Assembly: GCA_013398015.1 (NCBI GenBank) | Contig: VZRR01011663.1 | Coordinates: 1,536,042 to 1,600,041, forward strand | Direction of reading: 5' to 3' | DNA length: 64,000 nt | Source of the DNA: Oreocharis arfaki | Lineage: Eukaryota > Chordata > Aves > Passeriformes > Paramythiidae | In this document: one piece after another, positions 37,511 through 49,540 of the stretch | How positions within the stretch are numbered: position 1 is the first letter of the stretch | How the letters are laid out: every line of letters starts with the position of its first letter | Notes under the pieces: model-generated | Told to the model about the DNA's origin: nothing | The model's input: the letters and a program-made list of their open reading frames with translations, nothing else | Database searches by the model: none | Position numbers and translations under genes: made by a program

Positions 37511-40500
37511 CTAGGGAGCAGCAAATAAAGATTCATTAGTACCTCTAAAAACAGGGATATTCATCTGGAATTATATAATCTTATATATTATTATAATTAT
37601 TATATCATTATAATAATTATATCGTGGTTTTGTTGTCTTTGCCAGGTAAAACAGCTGTAGCTGTTGCTGTCTGGCTTCAAATTTAGAAAGTGTAAAGAAA
37701 AAAACATGAGCAGCTTACAGAAGTGATTAGGTCCTACAGTGCACATGGAAGTATGAAGTGTCTGGTTTTCTGAATTGTGAGATTCAAGGGTTTAAACAGA
37801 ATGAGTTTTGCCTTTTGGACTAAATGGGTGAACAGAGCCCTAAAAAGGACACTTCAGCATTTCTAAACTTTTTATCTGCCTTGAGTTCTTCAAAAACTGG
37901 TGCAAATCCTTCTGAACATTATTATTGTTAAAGCCATGACATGATGTATTAAAATTTAGTAATTTAAATAGAATTGAATTGTGCTATTATTTCTGCAATA
38001 GGTTTTGTTCCGTAGTATACTTGGGGTCATAAAGGTGCCTTTCCCTTGAAAGCAGAACCCTGTATTGCTTTTTCTAATTCATGTCTACTGTGTCTTCCTC
38101 TAGCCAGAGAATAGCAACAATTTCATGCCCACGCTGAGATAAACTGCAGCTTCCTGAGATGGGGCATACACAGTTTCCCTGGGCAACCTCACCAGTGTCT
38201 CACCACCCTCACTTCCTAATACTTCCAATATCTGCCCTCTTCCAGTTTAAAGCTGTTATTCTCTGTCCTATCACTCCATGCCTACGTGAGAAGTCCTTCT
38301 CCAGCTCTCTTGTAGGCCCCCTTTAGATACTGCAAGGCTCAGCCTGTCTTCATAGGAGAGATGCTCCATCCCTTTGAGTATCTTCATGGCCTCCTCTGGA
38401 CTCACTCCAACCGGTCCATGTCCTTCTTGTGTTGGGGTCCCAGAGCTTATGCAGTCCTCCAGGTGGGAGATCTTAATAGATCTTAATGTGATCTTAAATC
38501 TTACTTGATTCAAAGCAATTTCTAAATTGTGTTTCCCAGGGCTGGCAGCACTTCCTTGGGTATCCAGGTGTTTGCCTTTTATCTCTTCAGGCCATCTCTG
38601 AGACGAGAAGAGGTTTCAGTTTTGGAAGAGACAGCATAAATCTGCCTCAAGCTGTGACTGCAGTTGCTGCTAGTCAGCAAAATCTCTTCTTGTGAGAATG
38701 GGCAGCCTGGCTCTCCCTCTCACACCCACCCCTAGGTTGTCACTGAGATTTTTCTGGTCACAGGATTGATCCAGGAATTCATTCAACTGAGGAGTAACTC
38801 CATCAAAAGCTGGGGTTTGGTCTGTCAGCTGTCTTGCCACACATGTACACAGAGGTCTACACCAACAAGCCAGAGAGAACAAACAGCTGTAGGTGGGGAC
38901 AGAAGGGAGCTGCCGTTTTCAGAAGTATCACCCATTTATCTGGTTAAAGCAAATCTGGAATCACAGCTTTTGCCAAATACAAACTTGATTATCCTGTCAT
39001 CAAGGAAAAGAGACTTTTTAATATATATATATATATAAATTCAAAGAATTTGTTTTCCTCACAAAAAATTCCGACCAGTTCTCTCATAGCCAGAAATCTG
39101 TGATGTTGCAGGTATTTTTTGCAATACTCCTCTGTCCCATTTGTAGTCACTTACTTTCCCAAGGAAATACCTTCATGTTACAGGATCTCACACCAGTGTG
39201 AAATAAAATGTCTGGTAGCCAGCAGAAGGGAAGAAAGTGGAACACAGGCCTTTCTGCCGTGATACATTCCCATTTCAAACTCAAGTGTGAGTAATTTCAG
39301 TGGTGGATTGTTAAATACACCATGTGTCAAGTCATTGGTATTTCCTCTACTGTATTATCTCTAGCACCTGGTTTATGATGTTACTGGAAAGCATGAACAT
39401 GCAAACATGAGAGGTTTCACTCGTAACAGGAGAACACTGTCACTGGAATCATGGCCTACAACCATCTCTCTCCTCCAAATTCCCACGTGGAAAAAGTCAG
39501 GTATTAATGGGGTGGGTTTTTTGAAAGATGGTGTGGTTGTGGCATGGTTTTCTACTTTCCAAAGGAAAAAATCTCTTATATTACTAAGTTCGATGTCAAT
39601 ACATTATGTGAGGACTGGAAGGAATCAGACAGAATCCAGACTTAATGATGGATTCAAAATATAGATGTGGTTTTATATCCAGACCAGAACTTCAAGGCCG
39701 ACGCCTCTAAGTAATGCCTCCTGAAATTAATACCTTTACTCAAATGTCACTAAAATTTGGGGCCATAGACAAGGTTCTGCATCTTCAGCTCAAACCTGTT
39801 CAGAAAAGCCATATAAATAAAACCTCATTTGTGTCTTTCTAGGCAACCCAGACCTACTTGGGTCTGAACCACTGACAAACAAGAGTAACATCCAGCATTT
39901 AGCTGGATAAATGCAGATGGACCTGCTTCATTCTCTTCGCATGAGCTGAGCATCATCACACTGCACAAAAAATGACCACCGCCTCAGCTGCTGTAGTTTG
40001 ATTCCTCTCCATTATTCCAACCACTACAAGCCATGTTTTAACATCTTCTCCTGGAAGAAGGTAAATGTGTTTGATCAGGTTAACTAACCAGGTAAAAATG
40101 CATGCTCCAAGTTCCCACTATGCCTTCCTGCATGTGGTGAAAGACACACCCGAGAGAGGGATGGAGCTGGGAGGAATGGTGGTGGAGAACCTGAGAAGTG
40201 CAACCTTCCACTGGTACTCAAGTGTCCCCTGCAGCCTCGTGCCATTTGCTGTGGCCCCTGCTGCAAACCAGACAGCCCAGACACTTTCATGACGATTGCC
40301 CTTGACCTGTGAACTCAGGTCACCACTGTGTAAGGCCAAGTCTGCCTTGCCAGTGCTCCTGGTTCCCAGGTGACAGGAGCAGTGAGCTGTGCTGGGCTGC
40401 TCTATTCCCTTCTGCTGGAACAAGAAGCAGGTTTGTGCTGAACTGGAACTGTTAATGAAGTGTGACTCGGCTGCTTTTCCGTATGACCCTACGAGTGCTT

Positions 40501-43500
40501 TGAGAGCTCCCGGTGAAAAACAAACTTCCTGCCATTTACGTACTAAGCCTGGAAACGCAAGAGAAAACTTTCTGTCAGAAGTAAAACTCTTGCAGAGACT
40601 TAATCTGCCTTCTCCTGTACTGCTACTTTTATATGTAGTATTTTTAATAATATTGTCACTTCATAATTTCCAAGCTTCTGATTCCAGGGGGTCAGACACT
40701 GTGCTGAGGCAGGCAGCCTACTCTTCAGAAAATCACTGTTAGCACTGGGCTAACAGCTGGATGTTATCAGAAGTCCAATAAGCAGATCATCATCCCCTTC
40801 CTTCGCACTCTGAAATACTTACAGGATTAAGAGCTAACAGCTTTTTTTCCCCCTTGCCAAGACATTTATTTCCCTATAGCAGGTGTTCTTTTGTTCACGT
40901 AATGCTTAGTTTATTTTATGTACAGGCAGCAGCATAGGTATTACTGCTATAGGTAGCACAGTGCTTGCACGAAAATAGCCCAGTGCTAACTGATTTTCTG
41001 GAGCGGCACAAATGTACTCAACTAAAAAGGATGGCATCTCTGCATTCCCTTGTATTTTTCTTGGCAGCATCTTTGGGATGTGCACACCGTGCCACATGCT
41101 CATGTTAAATCCTGGAAAATGTCTTGGATAAGCTTCTAGAAAATCACTGGAGTATTATTTGAAGGAAAATCCTCCTGTATGACTTTGTTCGAACACATTG
41201 CAGACAAGCTTGGCATTTACCAGTGAAAAATGACTTGCCTGTATTGCTTTTATTAAGATTTTATGTAAATGAGCACTAAACCAAAGATGCTTATAAATTG
41301 AAACTGATTTTTGAAAAATAGAAAAACAAGCTGGGCAATGTTTGAGAGAGGGACTGGCTAATTTGGCTAACATCATCAGAGCAACACTGACAATTAGAGT
41401 TAAATCTCTGTAAATTAACCCTTAGCAGATGCAGGATTAGGCCCCAGAGGCAGAAACAAAAGCCACGGGATTTAGAAATTCAGAAACATGAATGATTTCG
41501 TGAATACACATAAAGAAATTTTGCTAAACTCATGCAGAAGTGTGTTTGCAAACTAGCTATGATTGTTATTTTAGCCTTAAGACATAGAGCTGATACATAC
41601 AGCTGGTTAGTGAATGTCATCTGTGCTCTGCAGCACTGTGAATGGAATCACAGATCAGCGCTACCTGTAAAAGTGCTGCTGTCTTCAGCGGGATCAGATT
41701 TTTCAAGCATTGCTCTGAGCTTCACGATCAAACCACACAAACATTTAGGCAGACATTTAAAATTAATCGTTTTTATAATGGCTCTTGTCCATGAGCAGCT
41801 TGTCTGTGCATCTCCAGAACTGTGCTTGCACTGCTAATGATCACCATGATTGTGGCTTCTGTAAATGTTAACAGGAGCATCCATCCTGTGCTGTCGGCAG
41901 CGTCTGCAGGCCCACCCATATCATTAATTCTTGCTAAGCAACTCTGAACCATAGCAGTAGCCAAGTGGCCCTTGCCAGAACCTCCTTGTACAAGCAGGCT
42001 TTCTGGATTTCATTGGTTGTCCATGTAATACTGCTAAAAGGACAAGCAACCCCTGGATAGATGTCACAAGCTGGCACACAGTCAGCCTGATGATTTCATG
42101 GAAGGACAATTTCATGGCAGAAATGCTGCTCCTGGCTCTATTTTTTAAAAAAGCTGGGTAGTTTGTAGCCCAACTTCCTGAAGTGCTGAGCAAATCCAGC
42201 GTGCTCAACCGACTTCAGGGAACTCTGCTGTCTCTCTATAGCTCTGCAGAGCAAAGAGTGATTCGCGTGATTAAACTCTGTGCCCTGAGTTATATATGGA
42301 TCTCCTGTGGCCATCAGGATGGAATTTCAGTATCAGACACATGAACTAGTATTTTTCCCCTAACTTTTGCCTTAAGTAGCACCTGTTGGTTGCTGCTAGC
42401 AGTAGGGTCAGGGACCAGATGGATCTGTGGTGCAATCCATGTACTACTCCTGTATCTTTGGGTTGTAGCAAGCCAAAGGTGAGGAAAGTCTTGATTTTTG
42501 TATAACCAAATTAAAAGACCAGGTCATGGAAAATGAACAGTAAGCACAGAACAAAGACAAGCAAAGAAGCCACACAAGGATTATCTGAGCTTCGAGCCAG
42601 TCAAACCTAATTCTTCCACACTTAAACAGAATGAGAGGCTTGGGATACAGGCAATGCAGTAGGGTCAACGTTATACACAGTTCTCTAAGTAATATATTTG
42701 ATTCTTTCTCATAAATGCTGATATGAAAAAATTCCAGTTGGCTTGTACTGAACAGTCATGTGAACAGAAGAATTACAAGCAGCAGCGTTAAACAGCTGGG
42801 AGCAGGTACCTGGGGGGATATTCAGAGGAAGGTAAGTAGAGCCAGACTTAATATCTTTATTATTAATGACCTGGAATAGGGAGTATAAACAGCATGTTAA
42901 TGAAATCTGCAGATGGTAACAATGGGAACTGCTGCAACACCAATGAAGACAGAGAAACAGCATGAGGTATCTCAGGCATTAAAATGCAGGTCAAAAAGGA
43001 AAAAGAGCCTTTATGCACAGAGCAGAAATGAACTGCACTGTACATCTTTAGGTGCAGAAAAGAAGTCGGGGAGCAGGATGTCTGTGAGACACTGGAACGG
43101 GACAGGCATCTTGATGAAAATCTCAAGTAGTCAAATTCAGCCTTTGAGCAGTGTCCTATCAGGGCATACAGGAGGGGTCTGCCAACAGTGAATTTATTTA
43201 TGAGCATTCACCACTAGAACAACTTTGGTGATCCAGAAGGCAGTTCAGGAGACAGCAATGAATCTGTGAAGGGAAGCAATTTATGAGGGAAAAGGATTAA
43301 ATGCAAGTAACTTGTCAAGAAAGTGCTGTGATACGGAAGAGAGCTGTGTGTGGCTTTTCAGATTAACACTCCAGCTGTGGAGAAGAAGTTGTTGGGCTTG
43401 TGTAAGTGAAATTGGTTAACCATTGACAAAGCAGAATGAGACATTACTTGCAGTCTTTAATGGAGAGCTGTGTGTTCTTCTCAAAGACACAGAGTAGATC

Positions 43501-45696
43501 TAAAAGGATTAAGAAGCTTCCAGGGTACCCAGCTGAAGACCACAAAATCAAACAAATTTTCACATCTGGCTTCAAAATCTATGAGATAGCAGGTGGTAAT
43601 AGCTAATGCACATTAGCGATCTTATATTTTACACTTTATTACACATCTTGAGATACCTGTTGCTGTCTCGTTGCACACAAATGATACAGTAAAAATGCAG
43701 TCACAAAGCTGTAAATGAGATCTGTTAACTAGACAGTGTACTCAGGCCTCTTTACCCTACAGAAATGTTTTTCCCTCAATATAATTTTAGATTTTGCTTT
43801 TAATGGTGTAATACTTTTTTCCCACTATCTTTTAAAATTCCTAGCTTGGAGATGTCATCACGGTGCTTGTATGTGAATGGTTAGTGGTCTGTCTCGAAAA
43901 CATTTTGATGAAAAGTACAGTGGATTTACAGCTTCTTAATAAATGTTTTGTAAGCCAGGCCTTAAAAAGCAGCTGTTTCTCTGTTAAGAAGTAAGCCTAT
44001 ACAGAGCTCCAACTGAAAATAAATACCTGCCCAACAAGATGTAAGGATGGAAGGCACTGTTTTCAAACCAGGGGAACAATTTTCTGATAGCACTAGTATT
44101 TTGCAAAACCACTGTAAAAAATACCTGAACCCAAAAGTAGGTGTTTCGTTCATGGTATTTACTTTGTGCACTCTTAGGTAGCTTAAAAATCCTCAGTCTG
44201 CTTAGAAAAAATGTATTGCTAAAAATACTTTGCTTATGAAAGGCTTACTGAGCAAATGAACCATCCTTCTCTCAGCAGGATTGCTTCTTACACTAAAAGC
44301 AGGCAAAACCATGCCATAAAATAAATGTTTATTGGAGGGCACTAACAAGGAGATAACTGTTTGCTGAGTGCACAGGAACTGCATCAAAGTATATGCCAAG
44401 GATAATGTATAAAAAGTAACAAGAACGTTCTTTTTAAGCTTGCACGTTTTAGCTTCCTGTTGTCTGCAGTCCTTTACAGAAAGCTGTAAACAGAACTCGG
44501 TCTTATTCAAACCACCAGAAGACTTCATAATCTTCTGAGAATGTGATCACACACTGGGTTTAGTGTATTAGATCGGTGGTTTCCAAGCTTTTCCAGAGCA
44601 TCCTATAGAAGTGCAGGCCCATGTTTTGTGTATTAACCAGCCTCACAAAAAATTTACTTTACTTAGTTGTTTCAATGCCCCCTTAAAAATAGTCTGTCAG
44701 CATCTCTTCCATCTCAGGGGAAGGAGGTTTGCAAAGCTCAGGTTGAAAACACAGGTGTAGAATATTCCTGTACTCATTCCTTGCCTACACTCCTACAGCA
44801 AACGGGACATCAAGCCCTTGGGAGTGTTTGGCAGGTGAAGATACAACTCCGTTGGTAGCTGACCTGAAAGACCCTGTTTCTAAAATACCCTGATGTATTT
44901 TAGAAACAGCGGAGCGTCTGCAGTCACATTTTGTGGAAAGCATCTGAGCCCCTCTGTGGCTGCTGCAGAGTCAGGAGGTGCTTCTTTGGTGGTGGTCCTT
45001 TGCTGAGGGTCCTCTGTCACATATGACAATTTGCCCAAGCGACTTTTTGAGGGTGCTCCCAGGTGGGTGTGGATGTGGGTGTGAGCTCCATCTCACGGCT
45101 TGCTCCACCTCGTTCATTTCTCTTTGCCCATTAGACATACTCCTCTCACAAGCTGGTTTTACACAATTATCTTATATCGCCTACTTACACCTGTGCTTTA
45201 GCACCTTTCCTGCTGCTCGGTGCCGCGCCCACCCCTGTTCTCCCGAGCCGCCCCGGGCAGGGCGCGGGAAAGCCGGCGGAGCCCGGCGCTGCCGGTCCCA
45301 CACGGAGACACCGCCTCGGCTCCCTTCAGCCCGCCGAGATCCCCTGGGGCGGCCGCACCCCCCTTTCCCCGGCGCCCGGAGTCACCTGTATGCCCAGGGC
45401 GATGCGCTGCGCAGGTTGACGGGGAGCCGGACCCTCTTGTCTGCGGGCGGCCGTGCCCCGGCGGGGCAGCTGGCGTTGTGCTGGCGGCCCGGCGGCTCGG
45501 GCTGCAGGGTGTGGTGGAAGGCGCTGAGCATGCCCGCCGCCAGCCGCCCGTACAGCTGCTCCAGCAGCTCCTCGGGCCGCTCGCCGCAGCTCCGGGTCCG
45601 CGCCGGCCGCTGCTTGGGCGCCCTGGCGGCCTCCGGGCGGAGCGGGAGCAGCGCCGCGCAGAGCAGCGCCAGCAGCGCCGCCAGCGCCGCCCGCAC
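37195..45696 (-). CDS. IL17D: Interleukin-17D, two main coding exons; N-terminus unresolved beside a gap
   Basis: IL-17D is a secreted, disulfide-linked cytokine of the IL-17 cystine-knot family. Minus-strand exons 45696-45386 and 37510-37195 join in frame to give 208 residues. In order: an Ala/Leu-rich hydrophobic run typical of a signal peptide (RAALAALLALLCAALL), a basic RPARTRSC stretch, then the family block ERPEELLEQLYGRL, AAG.LSAFHHTLQ and NASCPAG, followed by SPWAYR. The second exon holds ISYDPTRYPKYIPEAYCLC, GC, VYMPTVILRRTPACAGGR and the C-terminal IPVGCTCVPE. Two N-glycosylation sites (NAS, NSS) are visible. Cysteines in CLCKGC, ACAG and GCTC match the family. Stop TGA is at 37197-37195. 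The first codons are not in these exons; ATG 45981-45979 (MFLAG..., with A at -3) just beyond the gap is a candidate start. The 5' exon is very GC-rich, the 3' exon ordinary. Confidence 0.93.
37592..37621. repeat. AT-only hairpin with 13-bp perfect arms
   Basis: The arms are TATAATTATTATA and TATAATAATTATA around a TCAT loop. It lies about 80 bases upstream (in the minus-strand sense) of the IL17D last-exon acceptor. Such a sequence can extrude as a cruciform or fold in the pre-mRNA. It could equally be chance in AT-rich DNA. Confidence 0.7.
38150..38485 (-). mobile_element. CR1 LINE fragment, antisense on +
   Basis: Reading the plus strand gives the antisense CR1 3' region: CAGTGTCTCACCACCCTCAC, TCCTATCACTCCATGCC, CAGCCTGTCTTCATAGGAGA, TTCATGGCCTCCTCTGGACT and GTCCTCCAGGTGGGAGATCT. 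It runs in the same direction as IL17D transcription and has no coding capacity. Confidence 0.8.
39021..39037. repeat. AT dinucleotide repeat
   Basis: Seventeen bases of perfect alternating AT in the IL17D intron. Confidence 0.85.
42790..43200 (+). mobile_element. Degraded CR1-like LINE remnant, sense on +
   Basis: The clearest part is 42850-42915, with TATTAATGACCTGGAATAGG and then CATGTTAATGAAATCTGCAG. This corresponds to the CR1 reverse-transcriptase region around FINDLE...KFADD. The flanks have only scattered similarity, so the limits are guesses. Confidence 0.4.
44573..44757. mobile_element. Possible hAT-like non-autonomous DNA transposon fossil
   Basis: The left edge CGGTGGTTTCCAAGCTTTTC and the reverse complement of the right edge (CACCTGTGTTTTCAACCTG) both resemble the CAGTGGTTCTCAA(A/C)CTTT termini of hAT/Charlie-type elements. 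The size, about 185 bases, fits a MITE. Target duplications are not clear. It is old and diverged. Confidence 0.35.
44874..44909. repeat. Perfect 15-bp inverted repeat with 6-base loop
   Basis: Arms CTGTTTCTAAAATAC and GTATTTTAGAAACAG flank CCTGAT. Every one of the 15 pairs matches. It lies in the IL17D intron about 480 bases 3' of the upstream coding exon (minus sense). No known element recognised. Confidence 0.8.
45386..45696 (-). CDS. IL17D: IL17D upstream coding exon (signal peptide and N-terminal domain)
   Basis: The minus-strand acceptor CGTCGTTGCAG ends at 45697 and donor GTGACT follows at 45385. The frame VRAALAALL through SPWAYR is 103 codons plus two bases that pair with the next exon. 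There is no ATG in this exon, so translation starts upstream, in or beyond the gap. The acceptor call is by motif and is a little less sure than the donor. Confidence 0.87.
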
Positions 45697-45740
45697 CTGC
45701 AACGACGCCGCTGTCAGCGGGGATGGGGACACCGGGGGCA

Positions 45741-45961
45741 NNNNNNNNNNNNNNNNNNNNNNNNNNNNNNNNNNNNNNNNNNNNNNNNNNNNNNNNNNNN
45801 NNNNNNNNNNNNNNNNNNNNNNNNNNNNNNNNNNNNNNNNNNNNNNNNNNNNNNNNNNNNNNNNNNNNNNNNNNNNNNNNNNNNNNNNNNNNNNNNNNNN
45901 NNNNNNNNNNNNNNNNNNNNNNNNNNNNNNNNNNNNNNNNNNNNNNNNNNNNNNNNNNNNN
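45741..45961. other. Assembly gap (221 N) in the IL17D CpG island
   Basis: The N run begins 44 bases upstream (minus sense) of the signal-peptide exon. It probably hides part of exon 1 or intron 1. Its length may be an estimate. Confidence 0.99.
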
Positions 45962-48818
45962 GCCTCGCCTGCCAGGAACATGTTCGGCGGCGCTCACGGA
46001 GGCGGCGAGCGCTCGGCGCCGGGAGCTGGCCGATCCCGCACCCGGCGCTGCCCGCGGCCCCGGGGACACCCCACGGGCACGGGCGGGCCCCGGCCCCGCC
46101 GGCCGCCGCCCCGCCTCGGGGTTCCGCCGCGGCCACCCCCGAGCCACCGGGCCAGTGCTCCCCCCACGCCCGGGGGTGCCGTCGGGAGCCCCGCGCTCCC
46201 TCCCACCGAACCGGCGGCACCGGAGGTGCAGCAGGAGCCGGGCTGTCCTCAGGCGGGACACTCGGCATCCAGTGGCACCCTCTGGGCCAGGGCTCGAGAC
46301 TGAGGCAGAGCCGGGGGGATTTGGCCCAGTCGGAGCCAAAGTGTCAAGGCTGCTGTGAAGCAACGTGGGCATTTACAATTGGGGAAGGGACTCTCTCAGT
46401 CACTTTTGGGTCAATTGGCACTGTCCTTCGTAGGGGTTTGGGATTTCCGACTTGCCCGACTCCAGGCAGCACCTCTGGCATGTTTCTCTATCCCAGCTGT
46501 GTCGTTTTTCCAGCAGGCACCGAGGTGGTTGATGTCCAGCCTGAAGACTGGGGCAGGGAACCGTGAGGCTGCTGGAGCCTGATCCGCCCCCTTCTCCGGC
46601 CTAGGCGGCCTGGGGCAGACACCCACGGCAGGGTCACTCTGCTCACTGCAAGAGAAGCCGCTTCAGAAGACGAGAAATTTGCATCGTATGTACCTGAAGG
46701 AGGTTGAGGTGAGTCTCACCTCTAATGGCTTCTCCATCTAGTCTGTCTCTGTATTCTATATCTTTTAAAACCACGTGATATGTTTCATGGTTTCTGGCAC
46801 AATCCACAAAAATAAGCACCTGTACTACTCTGGGTCGTAAAAGATGTGGTCCACTGAAATGGTGTGCATTAGAAACAGACTTCAGAATTCATTCCCTGAA
46901 TCAAATATTTCATGTGCTCTGATTGAGTCCTGCACATCTCTTGAGGCATTTAGGATAAGGATAGTTAAACATGGAAATACTAATTAGGAATAAGAGAAAA
47001 TGGGATCATAAATCTTACGATGACGGAGAAACGCCATCTCAGTTTTCACAGAAATACAAGACATCAGCTTCACTAAACAGGCTGGAATTGAAGCAGAATG
47101 GTCTGGCATTCATAATGTGATGAAGTGACTTGATTTTGTTGTTTCTGAAAAGTCATAGAGTTACATCTAACTATGATTGCTGGTGATTTTGGTGCCATAT
47201 GCATCACAGGTCAGTATCCCTTATTAGCCATATCCTGACCTTTAACTGTGTGGGATTTGAATCACATTTCAGCTCTGAGGAAGGATGATTTTAAATTGAA
47301 TTAAAAACTCCCCTTTGCAGTCATATCCTCAGGTGACGGACTGGGACGAGGTGTGTGTCCGTTTAGCCCAGCCCAGGCTAACCCCTGACCGTGCACCTGG
47401 CCTCGTGCAAATGAGATTCCATGACACAGGAACTAAGTGCTATGCAAGTTCTCGTGGCATAGTCTACCTTAAAGACAGCTGAGTCATAAAATATTCTGTA
47501 ATAAACTTTGGCAATTTAGGTTCTTCCATGACTTTAAGAAATAGTAACCAGTATAATTGTCATTGGTATTAATTTATAATTTTCTTAGAATTTGAGGAGG
47601 ATTTAAAACATCTATACAAATGAAATATTGAAAAAGTATGTAGTAATATGAAATTTGTACTGAATTTGATGTAATATATGATATTTCAGTCAATGAATTC
47701 AGAAGAATGTCTTTAACTTTTACATAATATTCTGAGTGTTCTTTCTGGAGATTGTAATTCAATATTTACATTTGGGAGTGGCATCTACCTCTCTCCTTAG
47801 ATTACCACCACAGCTATCAGTGTCAGCTAATAAGTTCAGTTCCACAAATCCCTGCTCTGGGAAAGCCAGGATGTTCAAAGGAAAACTAAGCTGTGCAAGA
47901 ATAAGGCAGATATTTTTAGTGAGTTCTTATAAATAAGAAGAAACATTTTCTGCACCTGATTCCACCAGAGAGAATTTCATGCGATGTTAAACACAAATGT
48001 GTTTAACAAAAATCACATCAGGTTTGTGACTTCAACCTTACATTGTTACCAACAGCTGGAGAAAAATATGTCATAGCAGGAGAAAAAACTCCTTTTCAAA
48101 TACGTACGTATCAGACCATTATGATAATTTGGAAAACTGTTTTGGAACCATTTTAATGATGGTGAAAACCTGACAGTATATGTATGAATATAACCCCTCC
48201 CAGACACATTAATCTCCAATGAGCAGCATTATCAGGACATTTTCTGGTTGGGATTGTTGTCTTCCATAGCTGCTCTGGCACGACAGCTGGTTTCAGATAC
48301 TATGGTTCACACACAAATAAATCACATTATTGTGACAAGCATTGGGAATGACACCACAGTAATGTGCTTGTCACAACAGTGGCAGAATTGCCCTACATTG
48401 GCATGTTCCAGATGCTTATTCCCATCCTGCTACAGCATTAATGAGATCCTATCTCTATCTGAAATAATGATGTGAAAAACATTTTAAAAATCATCATACC
48501 GATCTTCAAGTTGAACAGCTCATATTGTTGGGTGGAACAAACATTCAGCTGGCATCTCCAGCAGGTATAAATCTTCAGAGAGAGAATTAAATTGCTCCCC
48601 GAAGATGTCCTTCTCCCTCACATTCTGTTTGCAGAAAACCTGTCACCCAAACTCTTCTGTTCCTGTTCACCTTCCCTGCAGTTGTAGGCATTGTAATACC
48701 ACTTTGCAGCTTCCATGTGGCATAGCATCTTCTACAGCAGGATCTCAGCATATTTTACGGTCGTTAGGCAGTTTAGCTTTGCAAAAGTGAATTCTTGAGA
48801 AGTGGAGAATCTTCAAAG

Positions 48819-48862
48819 GGCTTCATTTTGCAGAGGTGGAAACTGAGGAGCAAACAGGTAAA
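48819..48862 (-). repeat. Short MIR-like SINE fragment
   Basis: CTTCATTTTGCAGAGGTGGA followed by AACTGAGGAGC matches the antisense of the MIR core (CATTTTACAGATGAGGAAACTGAGG). It is too short to be certain. Confidence 0.35.
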
Positions 48863-49029
48863 AAATAACCTTTTTACCAAAAAGTTGAGCATCCGTGTCC
48901 TTGACATCAAGAATAATCAAAGCATAGCAAATTAGATTCATTTCTTAAGATCTCATACTACACTTGCAAAGGAACCAAGAGAAATGGCCCTTTATCATAA
49001 AACTTTATCATAAAACTATTTATTGGCAA

Positions 49030-49540
49030 TTCCAAGTACAAATACAGGCCAGGTAGAGAATGGATTGAGAGCAACCCTGAGGAGAAGGTCTTGGTGGTGT
49101 TGGCTGAAATAAGTGTAACATGACCCAGCCATGTGCACTCACAGTCCTGAAGGCCAATGGTGTCCTGGGCTGCATCCAGAGCAGCGTGGGCAGCAGGGCC
49201 AGGGAGGGGATTCTGCCCCTCTGCTCTGCTCTGGTGAGACCCCACCTGCAGTGCTGCATCCAGCTCTGGGCTCCCAGCATAGGAAGGACATGGACCTGTT
49301 AGAGAAGGTCCGGAGAAGGCCACAAAGTCGACCAGAGGGCTGGAGCACCTCTCCTATGAAGACAGGTGAGAGAGTTGGGGTTGCCCAGGGAGATTTTGGA
49401 TGCCCCATCCCTGGAAGTGTTCAAGGCCAGGTTGGATGGGACAACCTGATCTAGTGGAAGGTGTCCCTGCCCACAACAGGGGTTGGAACTAGATGTTCTT
49501 TAATGTCTCTTCCAACCCAAACCATTCTAGGATTCTATGC
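49030..49540 (+). mobile_element. CR1 LINE 3' fragment with internal deletion, sense on +
   Basis: CR1 blocks in order: AAGGCCAATGGTGTCCTGGG, GTGAGACCCCACCTGCAGTG, then a jump from GAGAGAGTTGGGGTTGCCCA directly to ATCCCTGGAAGTGTTCAAGG. The usual few hundred bases between are missing. The terminus is CTTCCAACCCAAACC followed by ATTCTAGGATTCTATGC. It is 5'-truncated and internally deleted. Confidence 0.88.

Larger units (their letters stand above)
37511..45385 (-). other. IL17D intron
   Basis: A 7.9-kb intron. It contains an AT-rich 13-bp-arm hairpin near its 3' splice site, a clear CR1 fragment at 38150-38485, an AT repeat at 39021-39037, a doubtful CR1 remnant around 42790-43200, a possible hAT-like fossil near 44573-44757, and a perfect 15-bp inverted repeat at 44874-44909. 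No other exon recognised. Confidence 0.75.
45215..46330 (-). promoter_or_regulatory. IL17D: CpG island over IL17D 5' end
   Basis: The sequence changes sharply to very high GC with dense CpG, and it covers the signal-peptide exon, the gap and sequence beyond it. This marks the IL17D promoter and first exon. Transcription should start somewhere between the gap and about 46330 on the minus strand. The long open frames in both directions here are a product of GC-rich sequence with few stop codons. Confidence 0.75.

Noticed and set aside
37570..37625. AT-rich tract as a possible replication origin or scaffold attachment site
   Set aside because: AT richness and a palindrome alone are not evidence of such a function in a vertebrate genome.
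44978..46566. Very long open frames (up to 448 codons) on both strands across the IL17D CpG island
   Set aside because: They run through a 221-N gap, overlap the real IL17D exon in wrong frames and arise because GC-rich DNA has few stop codons. They resemble no protein family.
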